DNA from: an uncultured Chloroflexota bacterium
GTDB lineage: Bacteria; Chloroflexota; Anaerolineae; Aggregatilineales; Phototrophicaceae
Length of the DNA stretch: 44,562 nucleotides
Reading direction: 5' to 3'
Assembly (NCBI GenBank): GCA_903864435.1
Contig: CAIPFY010000371.1
Location: 1 to 44,562 of the forward strand
Positions 8,325 to 18,154 of the stretch are shown here, in pieces. The stretch's first letter is position 1. Each line of letters begins with the position of its first letter. The notes beneath the pieces were generated by a model. It was not told the origin of the DNA. It ran no database searches and was given only the letters and a program-made list of their open reading frames with translations. The position numbers and the translations under genes are program-made.

Positions 8325-9236
8325 ATGATGATGGCACGAATCCGCCGTTGGTGGCATGACCAGACCCCCGAAGCCCGTGAACTGCCCGGCTATGTACGGC
8401 AGGCCGTTATCAATTTTGCGGGGTCAGGTCTGCGGCAAGCGGCGGCTCTGGCCTATTATGCGATTTTTTCGGTTTTTCCGCTGACTCTGTTGCTGGCGGT
8501 GGGCGTCGGGCGTGTGCTGGGGCCGGTGGCGGCGCAGGAACAGCTTGCGAACGCTTTGAGCATGTTCCTGCCGCCGGATACGGTGACGCTGCTGCAAACC
8601 AATGTCGCCGAAGCGATTCAGCAGAGCGATTCGTTCACCGCGATCGCGCTCATTGGTTTGGTGTGGTCGGCGCTAGGGTTGTTTTCCAACATCACCACCT
8701 CGCTCGATATTATTTTCGCGGTGCCCGCCCGCCGCAGCCTGTGGCGGCAGCGGTTGGTCGCCGTGTTCATGACGTTCATCCTCGTGGTGCTGGTCACGGC
8801 GTCGTTCCTCACCTCGGCGGTGCTGCGGCTCATTACGGCTTCCTTGCTCGGTCAGCCTAGCTCATGGCTGACCATCGGGACGGTGTTCCTGCCGTTGGGG
8901 CTGAACATGGTCATTTTCGCGCTGCTGTTCCGCTACGTGCCAGCCCGCTATGTGCATTGGGATGCAGTGTGGCCGGCGGCGATTCTGGGGGCAATCGGGT
9001 GGGAATTGGCGAAGTCTGGTTTCATCTGGTACACCAGCGGGGTCGCCAATTTTCAGTTTATCTACGGCGGTATTGCCACCGCGATAGTTCTGTTATTGTG
9101 GGCATATATCATCGCCGCGATTTTTCTTTTGAGCGCCGAAGTGTGCGCCCAGTTGAATTTGTGGTTTACAGTGCAGGATGAAGACCGCTGGCGTGAACCG
9201 GAAACCCGCAGTCCGGATTCTGTTTTGCTCCCTTGA
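8325..9236 (+). CDS. YihY/BrkB (UPF0761) family inner-membrane protein
   Basis: This 303-residue protein has about six membrane helices. The family's N-terminal pattern is present: QAAALAYYAIFSVFPL around residues 38-55. So is the later YGGIATAIVLLLWAYIIA region with a LLSAEVCAQLN segment. BrkB/YihY proteins are widespread inner-membrane proteins; an older label of ribonuclease BN is wrong and the true function is unsettled. Three consecutive possible ATG starts (8325, 8328, 8331) make the exact start uncertain by two residues. The stop overlaps an in-frame TTG of the nusB frame, and nusB proper starts 68 bases later. Confidence 0.88.
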   Translation: MMMARIRRWWHDQTPEARELPGYVRQAVINFAGSGLRQAAALAYYAIFSVFPLTLLLAVGVGRVLGPVAAQEQLANALSMFLPPDTVTLLQTNVAEAIQQSDSFTAIALIGLVWSALGLFSNITTSLDIIFAVPARRSLWRQRLVAVFMTFILVVLVTASFLTSAVLRLITASLLGQPSSWLTIGTVFLPLGLNMVIFALLFRYVPARYVHWDAVWPAAILGAIGWELAKSGFIWYTSGVANFQFIYGGIATAIVLLLWAYIIAAIFLLSAEVCAQLNLWFTVQDEDRWREPETRSPDSVLLP

Positions 9237-9304
9237 TTCTAGGCAGGCGTTCGGTTCTGTTGTACACTCTGACCGAAAATGATGATTGCTCAAGGTGTAT
9301 AGCA

Positions 9305-9886
9305 TTGACTGATTTGCCTGATTTCGGTGGGGATGATGTGGAAATTGTGGCGCGGGAAGATATTACACACCCTCCTACTGAGGATGAACGTAGTATCGCC
9401 CGTCATTCTGCCCTTCAAATTCTGTATGAAGTGGATTGCGCTCATCATGCGGTGGGTACAGCCATCAACTCGCATTTGATCGAGAATAAGCTCTCCCCCA
9501 AATCAACGCGCTTTATGCAGAGCTTGGTGACGGGCGTCGTGAACACATCCCGAACCTTAGATCGCCACATTCAACCGTTTGCGACTGATTTTCCTCTGGA
9601 TCAACTTTCAATCGTTGACCGTACCATTTTGCGGATGGCCTTGTACGAATTTGCCGCTTACCCCAACACGCCTTTGAGTGTTATCATCGCTGAAGCTACT
9701 GAAATGGCGAATTTATTTGGCGCAGACGGCTCAACGCGGTTCGTCAACGGTGTGCTTGCGTCTTTGCTGGGCGCGGCACCCGCAACTCTGCGTGCTGCTA
9801 TCGTGCCGCAGCCCACTGACACCGGAGATGAGGAAGATCATGCAACCGAAGCTCAACCTCCCAAGCCGCCAACCGACCGCACCTAA
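9305..9886 (+). CDS. nusB: Transcription antitermination factor NusB
   Basis: NusB binds boxA RNA together with NusE (ribosomal protein S10) to stop premature termination of rRNA transcription. The core from RHSALQILYEVD onward matches the all-helical NusB fold, with LDQLSIVDRTILRMALYE and the final FVNGVLASL typical of the family. I place the start at TTG 9305 because AAGGTG (9292-9297) sits 7 bases upstream. The frame stays open back to TTG 9233, which would add 24 residues and overlap the previous gene. The protein (193 residues) exceeds the usual 140 because of a polar N-terminal stretch and a C-terminal tail that overlaps tatC by 47 bases. Confidence 0.88.
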   Translation: MTDLPDFGGDDVEIVAREDITHPPTEDERSIARHSALQILYEVDCAHHAVGTAINSHLIENKLSPKSTRFMQSLVTGVVNTSRTLDRHIQPFATDFPLDQLSIVDRTILRMALYEFAAYPNTPLSVIIAEATEMANLFGADGSTRFVNGVLASLLGAAPATLRAAIVPQPTDTGDEEDHATEAQPPKPPTDRT

Positions 9887-10649
9887 GACCCCTCCGGTGA
9901 ATGCTGACGTAGAAAGCCCCGAATTGGAAGGTTCGCGGATGACCCTGTGGGATCATCTGGATGAACTGCGGCAGCGGTTGACCAAAGCCATCTTCGCGCT
10001 AGTGGTGGGGACGGTTTTTGGCGTGTTAGTGGCTACGCCGGTGTTAGAGTATTTGCAGCAGCCGTATGGTCGCCCGTTCACCACACTGGGGCCGACCAGC
10101 GGCGTAGTCGAATATTTCCGCGTATCGCTCCTCATCGGTGGCATCATCGCCATTCCGATCATGACCTATCAGGTTCTCATGTTTGTGGTGCCGGGGCTGA
10201 CCAAACGTGAACGGCGCGTTCTGCTGTATTCCATCCCCCCGATTACGCTTCTGTTTCTGGTGGGCGTGGCCTTTGCATGGTTCTTGCTGATTCCGCCTGC
10301 GCTCGGCTTTCTGGAGAGCTTCCAGCCCACGCTCTTTAAGCCGGAATGGACACCCGAACTTTATTTGAGTTTCGTGACTTCGCTCCTGTTCTGGATGGGC
10401 GTGGCGTTTGAAACCCCGTTAATTTTCTTCGTGCTGTCGCTCATCGGGTTTGTCTCACCGGGCACGCTCATGCGTAACTGGCGAATCGCGGTGGTGGGGT
10501 CATCGGTGGCTGCTGCCATGATTACGCCGACCATTGATCCGGTGAACATGGCGCTGGTAATGGTTCCGCTGCTGGTGCTGTATGCGCTAAGTATCGTGCT
10601 GACCAGTATTGGTATTCGCTTTAATCGCGCCGAGGGCGACACTGAATAG
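9840..10649 (+). CDS. tatC: Twin-arginine translocase subunit TatC
   Basis: TatC recognises the twin-arginine signal of folded exported proteins and nucleates the Tat translocase in the cytoplasmic membrane. The 269-residue product shows the family N-terminus MTLWDHLDELRQRL (about residue 34), the first periplasmic part with QQPYGRPF, a SFVTSLLFWMGVAFETPLIFF-like region (cited here by its FETPLIFF core) and the C-terminal TPTIDPVNMALVMVPL. Six membrane helices fit. The ATG at 9840 lies inside the nusB 3' end and has GATGAGG just upstream, so translation is probably coupled. An internal ATG at 9939 would remove a Pro-rich leader of 33 residues. TatA/TatB are not in the window. Confidence 0.93.
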   Translation: MQPKLNLPSRQPTAPKTPPVNADVESPELEGSRMTLWDHLDELRQRLTKAIFALVVGTVFGVLVATPVLEYLQQPYGRPFTTLGPTSGVVEYFRVSLLIGGIIAIPIMTYQVLMFVVPGLTKRERRVLLYSIPPITLLFLVGVAFAWFLLIPPALGFLESFQPTLFKPEWTPELYLSFVTSLLFWMGVAFETPLIFFVLSLIGFVSPGTLMRNWRIAVVGSSVAAAMITPTIDPVNMALVMVPLLVLYALSIVLTSIGIRFNRAEGDTE

Positions 10650-10755
10650 GGGGATATGTCAAATCCCCATCCCGATCATTGTCATTACCGGCTGAAAGCT
10701 GCCCCGCATCGTCGGACGCTTGGCAGACCTTCCCGATCAGCAAGAGGATATCCTC

Positions 10756-11661
10756 ATGTCAACATTCCTTCCTCCACCTGTTCGTATTTATGGCGTACCG
10801 ATGGACTTGGGGCAGAACCGGCGCGGCGTGGATATGGGGCCGAGCGCGATTCGCTACGCAGGGCTGGATAGCCGTCTGGAACGACTAGGGCTGACCGTGC
10901 GCGAAGGTGGCAACATCCATGTGCCGAACGTGGAAGAAATTCGCCATCTGACGCAGATTCCCAACGCGCATAATGCACAGGCCATCGCGGACGTGTGCCG
11001 TGATATTTACGATGCCATGTGCAAAACCATACAGGCCGGCGAACGGGCGATCTTTTTAGGTGGCGATCACAGCATGGCGCTAGGGACGGTGGCGGGGGCA
11101 TTGACCCGCGCTGAACGGGTGGGCGTGCTGTGGGTGGATACGCATGGCGATTTCAACACGCCGGACATTAGCCCTTCGGGGAATGTGCATGGCATGGTGC
11201 TGGCTGCGTTGATGGGGCGCTGTCCGCCGCCGCTGCGAATCGGTGACAAAATGTTGCAACCCGATCAGGTGGTACTCATCGGTGTGCGCGATCTGGATGT
11301 GGAGGAGAAACGCGCCCTGCGGGATGTGGGTGTGCGTGTGATGACCATGCGCGATGTGGACGAGAACGGCATGGCGGATGTGATGCGGGCGGCGCTGCGG
11401 GCGCTGGGGAATGTGGATGCGATTCATGTCAGCTTCGATATGGATGTCCTCGACCCGATGGTGGCTTCCGGTGTGGGGACGGCAGTCCCCGGTGGCCTGA
11501 CTATCCGCGAGGCGCACCTCATTATGGAAATGCTGGCGGATGATGGGCGGGTGCAATCGCTCGATCTGGTCGAAGTGAATCCGATTCTGGATGAGCGCAA
11601 CCGGACGGCACTGGTGGCCGTTGAACTGGCCGCCGGATTGTTCGGGCAGCGGATTATCTAG
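10756..11661 (+). CDS. rocF: Arginase (ureohydrolase family)
   Basis: Arginase hydrolyses L-arginine to ornithine and urea using two Mn2+ ions. The 301-residue protein carries all metal motifs: GGDHS (about residue 102), [11 protein letters not shown] (Asp128, His130, Asp132) and SFDMDVLDP (Asp228, Asp230). The SGNVHGM segment and VEVNP near the end fit arginase better than agmatinase, though agmatinase or another guanidino hydrolase cannot be excluded. The ATG at 10756 has AGAGGAT 7 bases upstream. The 106 bases before it hold a small GGGGAT/ATCCCC hairpin (10650-10668) and no promoter I trust. sat follows after 29 bases. Confidence 0.85.
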   Translation: MSTFLPPPVRIYGVPMDLGQNRRGVDMGPSAIRYAGLDSRLERLGLTVREGGNIHVPNVEEIRHLTQIPNAHNAQAIADVCRDIYDAMCKTIQAGERAIFLGGDHSMALGTVAGALTRAERVGVLWVDTHGDFNTPDISPSGNVHGMVLAALMGRCPPPLRIGDKMLQPDQVVLIGVRDLDVEEKRALRDVGVRVMTMRDVDENGMADVMRAALRALGNVDAIHVSFDMDVLDPMVASGVGTAVPGGLTIREAHLIMEMLADDGRVQSLDLVEVNPILDERNRTALVAVELAAGLFGQRII

Positions 11662-11690
11662 GCGTAAGGCGAACGAGGGATAGAATCGCT

Positions 11691-12887
11691 ATGACTGAGC
11701 AGGTGTCCCCGGTATCTACGATCCCGCCACATGGCGGTCAACTGGTGAACCGCCTGTGTGCGGAGGGCAGCGAGGCCGGTGCGCTGCGGGCGCGGGCTGC
11801 GTCTGCGCCGCATGTGCGCCTCTCCGAACTGTCGCTGTCCGATCTGGAACTGATTGCTACGGGCGTATACAGCCCGCTGACGGGTTTCATGGGGCAGGCG
11901 GATTATGCGCGGGTGGTGTCGGAGATGCGGCTGGCGGACGGCCTCGTGTGGAGCATCCCGATCACGCTGCCGGTGACGGTGCTAGAAGCGGAACGCTTGA
12001 CGGTGGGCGGCGATGTGGCGCTGCTGGATTCTGCCGGACAGCTTGTCGGGTTGCTGGAACTATCCGACATCTACACCTATGACCGGATGACCGAAGTGCA
12101 ACAGGTGTACGGCACGACGGACGCGGCACACCCCGGCGTGGCGCGGGTGCTGGCGCAGGGGGATCGCTATCTAGCGGGTGCGGTGTGGTTGTTGCGCGCA
12201 CCTCAACCCCCATTCCCTGACATTGACTACACACCGGCGCAGACCCGTGCGCTGTTCGCGGAGCGCGGGTGGCGGCGGATTGTGGCCTTCCAGACGCGCA
12301 ACCCGATTCACCGCGCTCATGAGTACTTGCAGAAGTGTGCGCTAGAGATGGCGGACGGGCTGCTGCTGCACCCGCTGGTGGGCGAAACCAAGTCGGACGA
12401 CGTGCCTGCGGCGGTGCGCGTCGAAAGCTATCATGCCGTGCTGGAACATTATTATCCGGCGGGGCGGGTGCTGCTGGCGGCGTTCCCGGCGGCCATGCGT
12501 TATGCTGGCCCACGAGAGGCCATTTTCCATGCGCTGTGCCGCAAGAACTACGGCTGTACCCATTTCATTGTGGGGCGCGACCATGCGGGTGTGGGGAACT
12601 ACTACGGCACGTATGACGCGCAGCGCATTTTCGAGCGATTCGACCCCGCCGAAATCGGCATTACGCCGCTGCTGTTTGAACATGCTTTTCACTGTCATGC
12701 CTGTGGACAGATCGTGACCGCCAAAACTTGCCCCCACGACTCCAGCCAATGGCTGCACCTCAGTGGCACGCAGGTGCGTGCACGGTTGGCGGCGGGCGAA
12801 CTGCTGCCGCTGGAGTTCACCCGTCCCGAAGTCAGCCGCGTGCTGATGCGTGTTTATGCGCCTGCGCCATCATCGGCATCTAAATGA
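11691..12887 (+). CDS. sat: Sulfate adenylyltransferase (ATP sulfurylase)
   Basis: This enzyme makes adenosine 5'-phosphosulfate (APS) and pyrophosphate from sulfate and ATP, the first step of sulfate activation. It is the single-chain Sat/MET3 type, not CysDN. The 398-residue protein shows [12 protein letters not shown] (about 200-212, with the HxxH nucleotide-binding motif), [15 protein letters not shown], and a C-terminal Cys pattern CHACG...C (about 335-347) like the zinc site of some bacterial Sats. It has no fused APS kinase domain; instead cysC follows as a separate gene after 28 bases. The ATG has GAGGGAT upstream. No APS reductase or dissimilatory genes are visible, so assimilation or PAPS supply is the likelier role. 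Confidence 0.93.
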   Translation: MTEQVSPVSTIPPHGGQLVNRLCAEGSEAGALRARAASAPHVRLSELSLSDLELIATGVYSPLTGFMGQADYARVVSEMRLADGLVWSIPITLPVTVLEAERLTVGGDVALLDSAGQLVGLLELSDIYTYDRMTEVQQVYGTTDAAHPGVARVLAQGDRYLAGAVWLLRAPQPPFPDIDYTPAQTRALFAERGWRRIVAFQTRNPIHRAHEYLQKCALEMADGLLLHPLVGETKSDDVPAAVRVESYHAVLEHYYPAGRVLLAAFPAAMRYAGPREAIFHALCRKNYGCTHFIVGRDHAGVGNYYGTYDAQRIFERFDPAEIGITPLLFEHAFHCHACGQIVTAKTCPHDSSQWLHLSGTQVRARLAAGELLPLEFTRPEVSRVLMRVYAPAPSSASK

Positions 12888-12915
12888 GCATTCCGCCAGA
12901 GGAGGCGGCTTCTTC

Positions 12916-13458
12916 ATGATCGAGCATCCCGGTTTTGTATTGTGGTTCACGGGGCTTTCCGGCGCGGGTAAGACCACGCTGGCGAAGGCGATTGAAGCGG
13001 AATTGCAGCAGCGCGGCGTGCGCGTGGAACGGCTGGACGGCGATACGGTGCGCCAGAGTTTGACCCGCGATTTAGGCTTCTCGAAGGAAGACCGCGATAA
13101 GAACATCGAACGGGTGACGTTCGTGGCGAAGCTCCTCAGCCGCAATCAGGTGGCGGTGCTGGCGGCCTTCATCTCGCCTTACCGCGAAACGCGAGCCATG
13201 ATCCGGCGCGAGACGACCAACTATATCGAAGTGTTCGTGGACGCGCCGATGACCGTCTGCGAAGCGCGGGATACCAAAGGGCTGTACGCCAAAGCGCGGG
13301 CGGGCGAGATTCCCAACTTCACAGGCGTGAATGACCCGTATGAAGCGCCGGAAAATCCTGATCTGCACATCTGCACCGATCTGGAATCGGCGGAGCAGTC
13401 GGTGGCGACCCTTTTGCGCTGGCTGGAGACGCGGGGCTTGATTCCGGTCACACCCTGA
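12916..13458 (+). CDS. cysC: Adenylylsulfate (APS) kinase
   Basis: CysC phosphorylates APS at the 3' position to give PAPS, the sulfate donor for reduction or sulfation. The 180-residue protein has the P-loop GLSGAGKTT near residue 13, [27 protein letters not shown], the FISPYRETR segment and [12 protein letters not shown], all typical of APS kinases. I choose the ATG at 12916 because GAGGAGG lies about 10 bases upstream; an upstream ATG at 12850 lies inside sat and would add a non-conserved 22 residues. It forms a two-enzyme unit with sat. The stop codon overlaps the -35 element of the aconitase promoter. Confidence 0.93.
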   Translation: MIEHPGFVLWFTGLSGAGKTTLAKAIEAELQQRGVRVERLDGDTVRQSLTRDLGFSKEDRDKNIERVTFVAKLLSRNQVAVLAAFISPYRETRAMIRRETTNYIEVFVDAPMTVCEARDTKGLYAKARAGEIPNFTGVNDPYEAPENPDLHICTDLESAEQSVATLLRWLETRGLIPVTP

Positions 13459-13483
13459 CAGTCGGGCGCGTTTTGGGTAGAAT
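13455..13483 (+). promoter_or_regulatory. Sigma-70-type promoter for the aconitase gene
   Basis: CTGACA (13455-13460), a 17-base spacer and TAGAAT (13478-13483) match the housekeeping consensus at five of six positions each. Transcription would start near 13490 and give a leader of about 130 bases before the aconitase ATG. Confidence 0.7.
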
Positions 13484-13566
13484 GTGTACCCGTCAATGCG
13501 TCTAGCAATAGATGTGTGTGTATTAGCGGCTTTTTGAGGCTGCTTATTTCTGTTGGCAGCGTGAAG

Positions 13567-13583
13567 GCGCTCCGCATGAGCGC
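13567..13583 (+). other. Hairpin in the aconitase 5' leader
   Basis: GCGCTC and GAGCGC form a perfect 6-bp stem with a 5-base loop about 40 bases before the start codon. A second, weaker stem (AGCGGC with GCTGCT, one G-U pair) lies upstream around 13524-13543. No riboswitch class is recognised; this could only be a local leader structure. Confidence 0.4.
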
Positions 13584-13622
13584 AGTCGTTTCCGATCAGT
13601 CAGCGAATGGAAAGGTCAGGTT

Positions 13623-16328
13623 ATGGCGACACGGGTTGATACATTTGGTACACGCGGCACGTTCAAGGCGGGCGGCAGCGAAGTAGTGATCTACCGCCTG
13701 AAGAAGCTGATCGAGCAGAACATCGGGCATGTGGATAAGCTGCCCTTCAGCATCAAGATTCTGCTGGAGAACGCGCTCCGCAACCTCGATAATTTTCAGG
13801 TGAACGAGGACGCGATTCGCAATCTGGCGGGTTGGAATGCCAAAGCGCCGCAGCAAGTGGAAATCCCCTTCAAGCCCGCCCGCGTGATTTTGCAGGACTT
13901 CACCGGCGTGGCCTGCGCGGTGGACTTGGCGGCGCTCCGCAGCGCAATGGTGCGTATGCAGGGCGATGCCAAGCAGATTAACCCGGTTGTGCCGGTTGAT
14001 CTGGTGATTGACCATTCGGTGCAGGTGGATCGCTTCGGTTCGACGGACGCCATTCGCGCCAATGCGGTGTTCGAGTTCGAGCGCAATCAGGAACGCTATG
14101 AATTCCTGCGCTGGAGCCAGCAGGCATTCGATAACTTCAAGGTTGTGCCGCCTGCGACAGGCATTGTGCATCAGGTCAACCTCGAATATCTGGCGAAGGG
14201 CGTGCAGATCGTCACCGATGAGGACGGCTCACAGGTGGCGCTGCCGGATACGCTGGTCGGTACCGACAGCCACACCACCATGATTAACGGTCTGGGCGTG
14301 CTGGGTTGGGGCGTGGGCGGTATCGAAGCCGAAGCTGCAATGCTCAACCAACCTGTCTACATGCTGATGCCGGAAGTGATCGGCTTCAAGCTGACCGGAC
14401 AACTGCGCGAAGGCGCGACGGCGACCGATCTGGTGCTGATGGTCACGCAGATGCTCCGTAAGAAGGGCGTGGTGGATAAGTTCGTGGAATTCTACGGCAC
14501 CGGCTTGAGCAAGCTGTCGCTGGCTGACCGCGCTACGATTGCGAACATGGCTCCTGAATACGGCGCGACGATGGGCTTCTTCCCGGTGGACGACGAAACC
14601 CTGCGCTTCATGCGCCGCACCGGACGCGACGAGAACCTTGTGCAACTGGTGGAAGCCTATTGCAAGGAACAGGGTTTGTTCCGCACCGATGCCACCCCCG
14701 ACCCCGAATTTACCGACGCGCTGGAACTCGATCTGTCGGAAGTGGAGCCGAGCATGGCTGGCCCCAAGCGTCCGCAGGATCGGGTGTTGCTGCGCGAGAT
14801 GCAAAAATCCTTCCAGAGCAGCCTGACCACCCCGATTGATAAGCGCGGTTTCGCGCTGGAAGAATCGGCGCTGGGCAAGCGTGCCACGCTGGGGACGAAT
14901 GGTTCGACTTCGGAAATCGGTCATGGTGTGGTCGTGATCGCCTCCATCACCAGTTGCACCAACACCAGCAACCCCTCGGTGATGCTGGGCGCGGGTTTGC
15001 TGGCGAAGAAAGCCGTCGAAAAGGGCTTGACCGCCAAGCCGTTCGTCAAGACCAGCCTCGCCCCCGGTTCGCGTGTGGTGACGGAATATCTGGATAAGGC
15101 TGGCCTGACCCCCTACTTGCAGGCGTTGGGCTTCTATACGGTGGGCTATGGTTGCACCACCTGTATCGGCAACAGCGGCCCGCTGCCGGAAGTGATCGCC
15201 AACACCATCAAGGACAACAAGCTGGTCGCCTCGGCAGTGCTGAGTGGCAACCGTAACTTTGAAGGCCGCATCAATCCGTTCGTGAAGGCCAACTATCTGG
15301 CCTCCCCGCCGCTGGTCGTGGCCTACGCGCTGGCCGGCACGGTGGATATTGACCTGTTGACGCAGCCCATCGGCCATGACCGCGACGGCAACGATGTGTT
15401 CCTGAAGGACATTTGGCCGTCGCAGCAGGAAGTTCTGGATACCATCGAGAACACGGTCACGGCTGATCTGTACATCAAGCAGTACGGTAGCGTTTACACC
15501 GGCAACGAGATGTGGAACGCGATTCCGGTCAGCGGTGGCGATGTGTACAACTGGAACACCAGCAGCACCTACATTCAGGAACCGCCGTTCTTCGTGGATC
15601 TGGCACCGAAAGCCAGCGCGATCCAGTCGGTGAAGGGTGCGCGCGTCCTCGGTCTGTTCGGGGACTCGATCACCACCGACCACATTTCGCCGGCTGGCGA
15701 TATTGCGGTGGACAGCCCCGCCGGACGTTACCTGATCGAGCATGGTGTGGAGCGCAAAGACTTCAACACCTACGGTACGCGGCGCGGAAACCATGAAGTG
15801 ATGATGCGCGGCACGTTTGCCAACATCCGCCTGCGCAACAACCTTGTGCCGGGAACCGAAGGCGGCATCACGCTGCATTTCGGCAGCGGCAAGGTGATGC
15901 CCATCTACGATGCGGCCATGCAGTATGTGGCGGACAAGACCCCGCTGGTCATCCTCGCGGGCGTGGACTACGGCATGGGTTCCAGCCGTGACTGGGCGGC
16001 CAAAGGTACGTACCTGCTGGGTGTGAAGGCCGTCATCGCCAAGAGCTTTGAGCGCATTCACCGCAGCAATCTGGTTATGATGGGTGTGCTGCCGCTGGTG
16101 TTCAAGGCGGGCGAGGGCTGGGATACGCTCGGCCTGACGGGTAAAGAAACCTTCGACATCCTCGGTCTGGAAGCTCTCCAACCCGGTCAGGAATTGACGG
16201 TGGTGGCGACGGCTGAAGATGGCAGCAGCAAGCAGTTTACGGTGACGGCGAAGATCAACACGCCGGTGGAACTGGAATACTACCGTAACGGTGGCATCCT
16301 CCACACGGTGCTGCGTAACCTGCACTAG
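13623..16328 (+). CDS. acnA: Aconitate hydratase, AcnA type
   Basis: Aconitase interconverts citrate and isocitrate in the TCA cycle with a [4Fe-4S] cluster. The 901-residue protein is full length for the AcnA/IRP family. Cluster ligands are Cys445 in [12 protein letters not shown] and Cys511/Cys514 in [13 protein letters not shown]. Other family marks are [22 protein letters not shown] and the C-terminal swivel-domain stretches [14 protein letters not shown] and [13 protein letters not shown]. It is monocistronic in appearance, with its own promoter upstream and a terminator downstream. With korAB in the same window it supplies adjacent parts of the TCA cycle. A moonlighting RNA-binding role is possible for this family but not shown. 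Confidence 0.97.
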   Translation: MATRVDTFGTRGTFKAGGSEVVIYRLKKLIEQNIGHVDKLPFSIKILLENALRNLDNFQVNEDAIRNLAGWNAKAPQQVEIPFKPARVILQDFTGVACAVDLAALRSAMVRMQGDAKQINPVVPVDLVIDHSVQVDRFGSTDAIRANAVFEFERNQERYEFLRWSQQAFDNFKVVPPATGIVHQVNLEYLAKGVQIVTDEDGSQVALPDTLVGTDSHTTMINGLGVLGWGVGGIEAEAAMLNQPVYMLMPEVIGFKLTGQLREGATATDLVLMVTQMLRKKGVVDKFVEFYGTGLSKLSLADRATIANMAPEYGATMGFFPVDDETLRFMRRTGRDENLVQLVEAYCKEQGLFRTDATPDPEFTDALELDLSEVEPSMAGPKRPQDRVLLREMQKSFQSSLTTPIDKRGFALEESALGKRATLGTNGSTSEIGHGVVVIASITSCTNTSNPSVMLGAGLLAKKAVEKGLTAKPFVKTSLAPGSRVVTEYLDKAGLTPYLQALGFYTVGYGCTTCIGNSGPLPEVIANTIKDNKLVASAVLSGNRNFEGRINPFVKANYLASPPLVVAYALAGTVDIDLLTQPIGHDRDGNDVFLKDIWPSQQEVLDTIENTVTADLYIKQYGSVYTGNEMWNAIPVSGGDVYNWNTSSTYIQEPPFFVDLAPKASAIQSVKGARVLGLFGDSITTDHISPAGDIAVDSPAGRYLIEHGVERKDFNTYGTRRGNHEVMMRGTFANIRLRNNLVPGTEGGITLHFGSGKVMPIYDAAMQYVADKTPLVILAGVDYGMGSSRDWAAKGTYLLGVKAVIAKSFERIHRSNLVMMGVLPLVFKAGEGWDTLGLTGKETFDILGLEALQPGQELTVVATAEDGSSKQFTVTAKINTPVELEYYRNGGILHTVLRNLH

Positions 16329-16380
16329 AATTGGCTGGTCGCCCCGGTCACACGGGGCGCTGATAGTGTAAGATGGAAAG

Positions 16381-16407
16381 GCACGATTGAACCTTCATCG
16401 TGCTTTT
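16381..16407 (+). terminator. Intrinsic terminator after aconitase
   Basis: GCACGAT (16381-16387) pairs with ATCGTGC (16397-16403), followed by TTTT. A GC-only hairpin without T tract (CGCCCCG 16340-16346 with CGGGGCG 16353-16359) lies just upstream, so two structures close the aconitase transcript. Confidence 0.75.
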
Positions 16408-16435
16408 CTGATTCGGATTGGACTGACCGTTGTGT

Positions 16436-16464
16436 TTGTCACATGACGGGTTATTGAGGATAAT
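16436..16464 (+). promoter_or_regulatory. Promoter placed to give a leaderless rnhA transcript
   Basis: TTGTCA (16436-16441), a 17-base spacer and GATAAT (16459-16464) each match five of six consensus positions. The -10 ends only 6 bases before the rnhA ATG at 16471, so transcription should start at or next to the start codon. The same bases also include GAGG, which could instead act as a ribosome-binding site for a longer transcript. Confidence 0.55.
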
Positions 16465-16470
16465 TCGCCT

Positions 16471-16920
16471 ATGGACAACCTTTCCAAAGTGATTATTTAT
16501 ACCGATGGCGGCGCGAAGCCGAATCCCGGTGCGGGCGGATGGGCTGCGCTGTTGATCTGGGGCGCTGAAGTGCGCGAACTCAGCGGCGGCGAACCCCGGA
16601 CGAGTAACAACCGCATGGAACTGACGGCGGCGATTATGGCGCTGGAGGCGCTCAAAACGCCGTGCGAAGTGGAGTTCCATACCGATAGTCAGTACGTCAA
16701 AAACGGGATTACACAGTGGATGGCGAATTGGGTGCGGAATGGTTGGAAAACCGCCGCCAAAACGCCGGTGCTGAATCAAGACCTATGGGAACGACTACAC
16801 GCCGCCACGCAACGCCATAAGATCGTGTGGAAGTGGGTGCGCGGTCACGCCGGACATGAACAGAACGAACGTGTGGATGCGTTAGCCACCGCAGCCCGCG
16901 AAAAAATGCGCCCATCATAA
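16471..16920 (+). CDS. rnhA: Ribonuclease HI
   Basis: RNase HI cuts the RNA strand of RNA-DNA hybrids, removing R-loops and primers. The 149-residue protein has the complete catalytic set: Asp12 (IYTDGG), Glu50 (RMELTA), Asp72 (HTDSQYV) and Asp136 (NERVDALA), with the flexible-loop His126 in RGHAGHEQ. It lacks an N-terminal hybrid-binding domain and the length is standard. It is preceded by the aconitase terminator and a promoter close to the start codon, and followed after 29 bases by an aminotransferase gene on the same strand, which may be read from the same promoter. Confidence 0.96.
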   Translation: MDNLSKVIIYTDGGAKPNPGAGGWAALLIWGAEVRELSGGEPRTSNNRMELTAAIMALEALKTPCEVEFHTDSQYVKNGITQWMANWVRNGWKTAAKTPVLNQDLWERLHAATQRHKIVWKWVRGHAGHEQNERVDALATAAREKMRPS

Positions 16921-16949
16921 GTGCCTCAGCAGAACAGGACGATAGCCCG

Positions 16950-18119
16950 ATGCCCACCTTTGCGAACCGAGTTGCACCTTTTGGAACCACTATTTTCAGC
17001 GAAATCAACAATCTGGCTGCCGAGTATGGCGCGGTCAATCTAGGGCAGGGGCGACCCGATTTTGATGGCCCCCCCGATCTGATTAACGCGGCAGTCAAAG
17101 CGTTGCAGGGCGGGCAGCAGTACAACCAGTATCCGCCGGGTATTGGTGCGCCGGAGTTTCGCAAGGCATTGGTGAACCATGCTGCCAAATTCTACGGGTT
17201 GGATGTAGACCCGAATCGCGGTGTGGTGGCCACCCCCGGCGCGACGGAAGCAGTGTTTGCCAGCATTATGGGGCTGGTTGATCCCGGTGATGAGGTCATC
17301 GTCATCGAGCCGTATTTCGACAGTTATGTGCCGAATATCCTGATGGCCGGCGCGAAACCGGTCTTTGTGCCGCTGCACCCGCCGGAGTGGACTCTCGACC
17401 CGGACGAATTGCGGCGGGCGTTCACTCCGCGTACTAAGGCACTCCTGTGGAATTCGCCACAGAACCCCACCGGACGAGTGTTCACCCGTGCCGAGATGCA
17501 GGTGGTGGCAGATTTATGCATCGAGCATGATGTGATCGTGATCTCCGACGAGGTGTACGAGCATCTGGTGTTTGGTACGGCGCAGCACGTTCCGATTGCT
17601 TCGCTCCCCGGCATGTTCGAGCGCACGGTGACGGTGAGCAGCCTCGGCAAGAGCTATAGCGTGACGGGCTGGAAGTTAGGCTGGGTGTATGGTGCGCCGG
17701 AATTGGTGACGGGCGTGATGCGTGCCCATCAGTTCATCGCTTTTGCCGTGCATCATCCGTCGCAGATTGCGGGCGCGTTTGCGATGGGGCTGCCGGGGAC
17801 GTACTACGAAGACCTGCAATCCATGTACACCGCCAAGCGCGATATTCTGATGGCCGGTCTGAATGCGGCTGGTCTGAAAGCCAAACAGCCCGAAGGCACG
17901 TATTTCGTCATGGCGGATTTCTCCGATGTGTTCGACGGGAATGATGTGGAATTCACCGCCCATCTCATCAAGAACATCGGTGTGGCCTGCATCCCACCAT
18001 CGCCGTTCTACTGCGAGGAACACCGTCATATCGCCTCCAAGCAGGCGCGGTTCGCCTTCTGCAAAGGGGACGATACGCTGCGGCAGGCTTCCGAACGGTT
18101 GGCGAAACTGCGTCGTTGA
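16950..18119 (+). CDS. PLP-dependent class I/II aminotransferase (YbdL/kynurenine aminotransferase-like)
   Basis: This is a fold-type I aminotransferase of 389 residues. The PLP-binding Lys234 sits in SSLGKSYSVTGWKLGW; NSPQNPTG, ISDEVYEHLVF and the N-terminal VNLGQGRPDFDGP are also present. The combination, especially GQGRPDF and the short N-terminus, resembles methionine/kynurenine aminotransferases (YbdL and KAT) more than aspartate aminotransferases. The amino donor is therefore likely methionine, glutamine or an aromatic acid, but substrate cannot be fixed from sequence. AGGAC upstream of the ATG may serve as the ribosome-binding site. It lies between rnhA and an M14 carboxypeptidase, which suggests amino-acid salvage at most. 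Confidence 0.88.
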   Translation: MPTFANRVAPFGTTIFSEINNLAAEYGAVNLGQGRPDFDGPPDLINAAVKALQGGQQYNQYPPGIGAPEFRKALVNHAAKFYGLDVDPNRGVVATPGATEAVFASIMGLVDPGDEVIVIEPYFDSYVPNILMAGAKPVFVPLHPPEWTLDPDELRRAFTPRTKALLWNSPQNPTGRVFTRAEMQVVADLCIEHDVIVISDEVYEHLVFGTAQHVPIASLPGMFERTVTVSSLGKSYSVTGWKLGWVYGAPELVTGVMRAHQFIAFAVHHPSQIAGAFAMGLPGTYYEDLQSMYTAKRDILMAGLNAAGLKAKQPEGTYFVMADFSDVFDGNDVEFTAHLIKNIGVACIPPSPFYCEEHRHIASKQARFAFCKGDDTLRQASERLAKLRR

Positions 18120-18154
18120 GCGTTTGCCTATGAATATGAATAAAGGGTAGCACC

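Noticed and set aside
13490-13622. Aconitase leader considered as a riboswitch
   Set aside because: Only two short hairpins are seen; no conserved core of a known class is recognisable and there is no expression platform with a T tract.
14229-16325. A 698-codon open frame on the minus strand opposite aconitase
   Set aside because: It lies fully inside acnA, whose motifs and length are secure. The frame is open only because of GC-rich third positions, and its His/Arg-rich product matches no family pattern I know.
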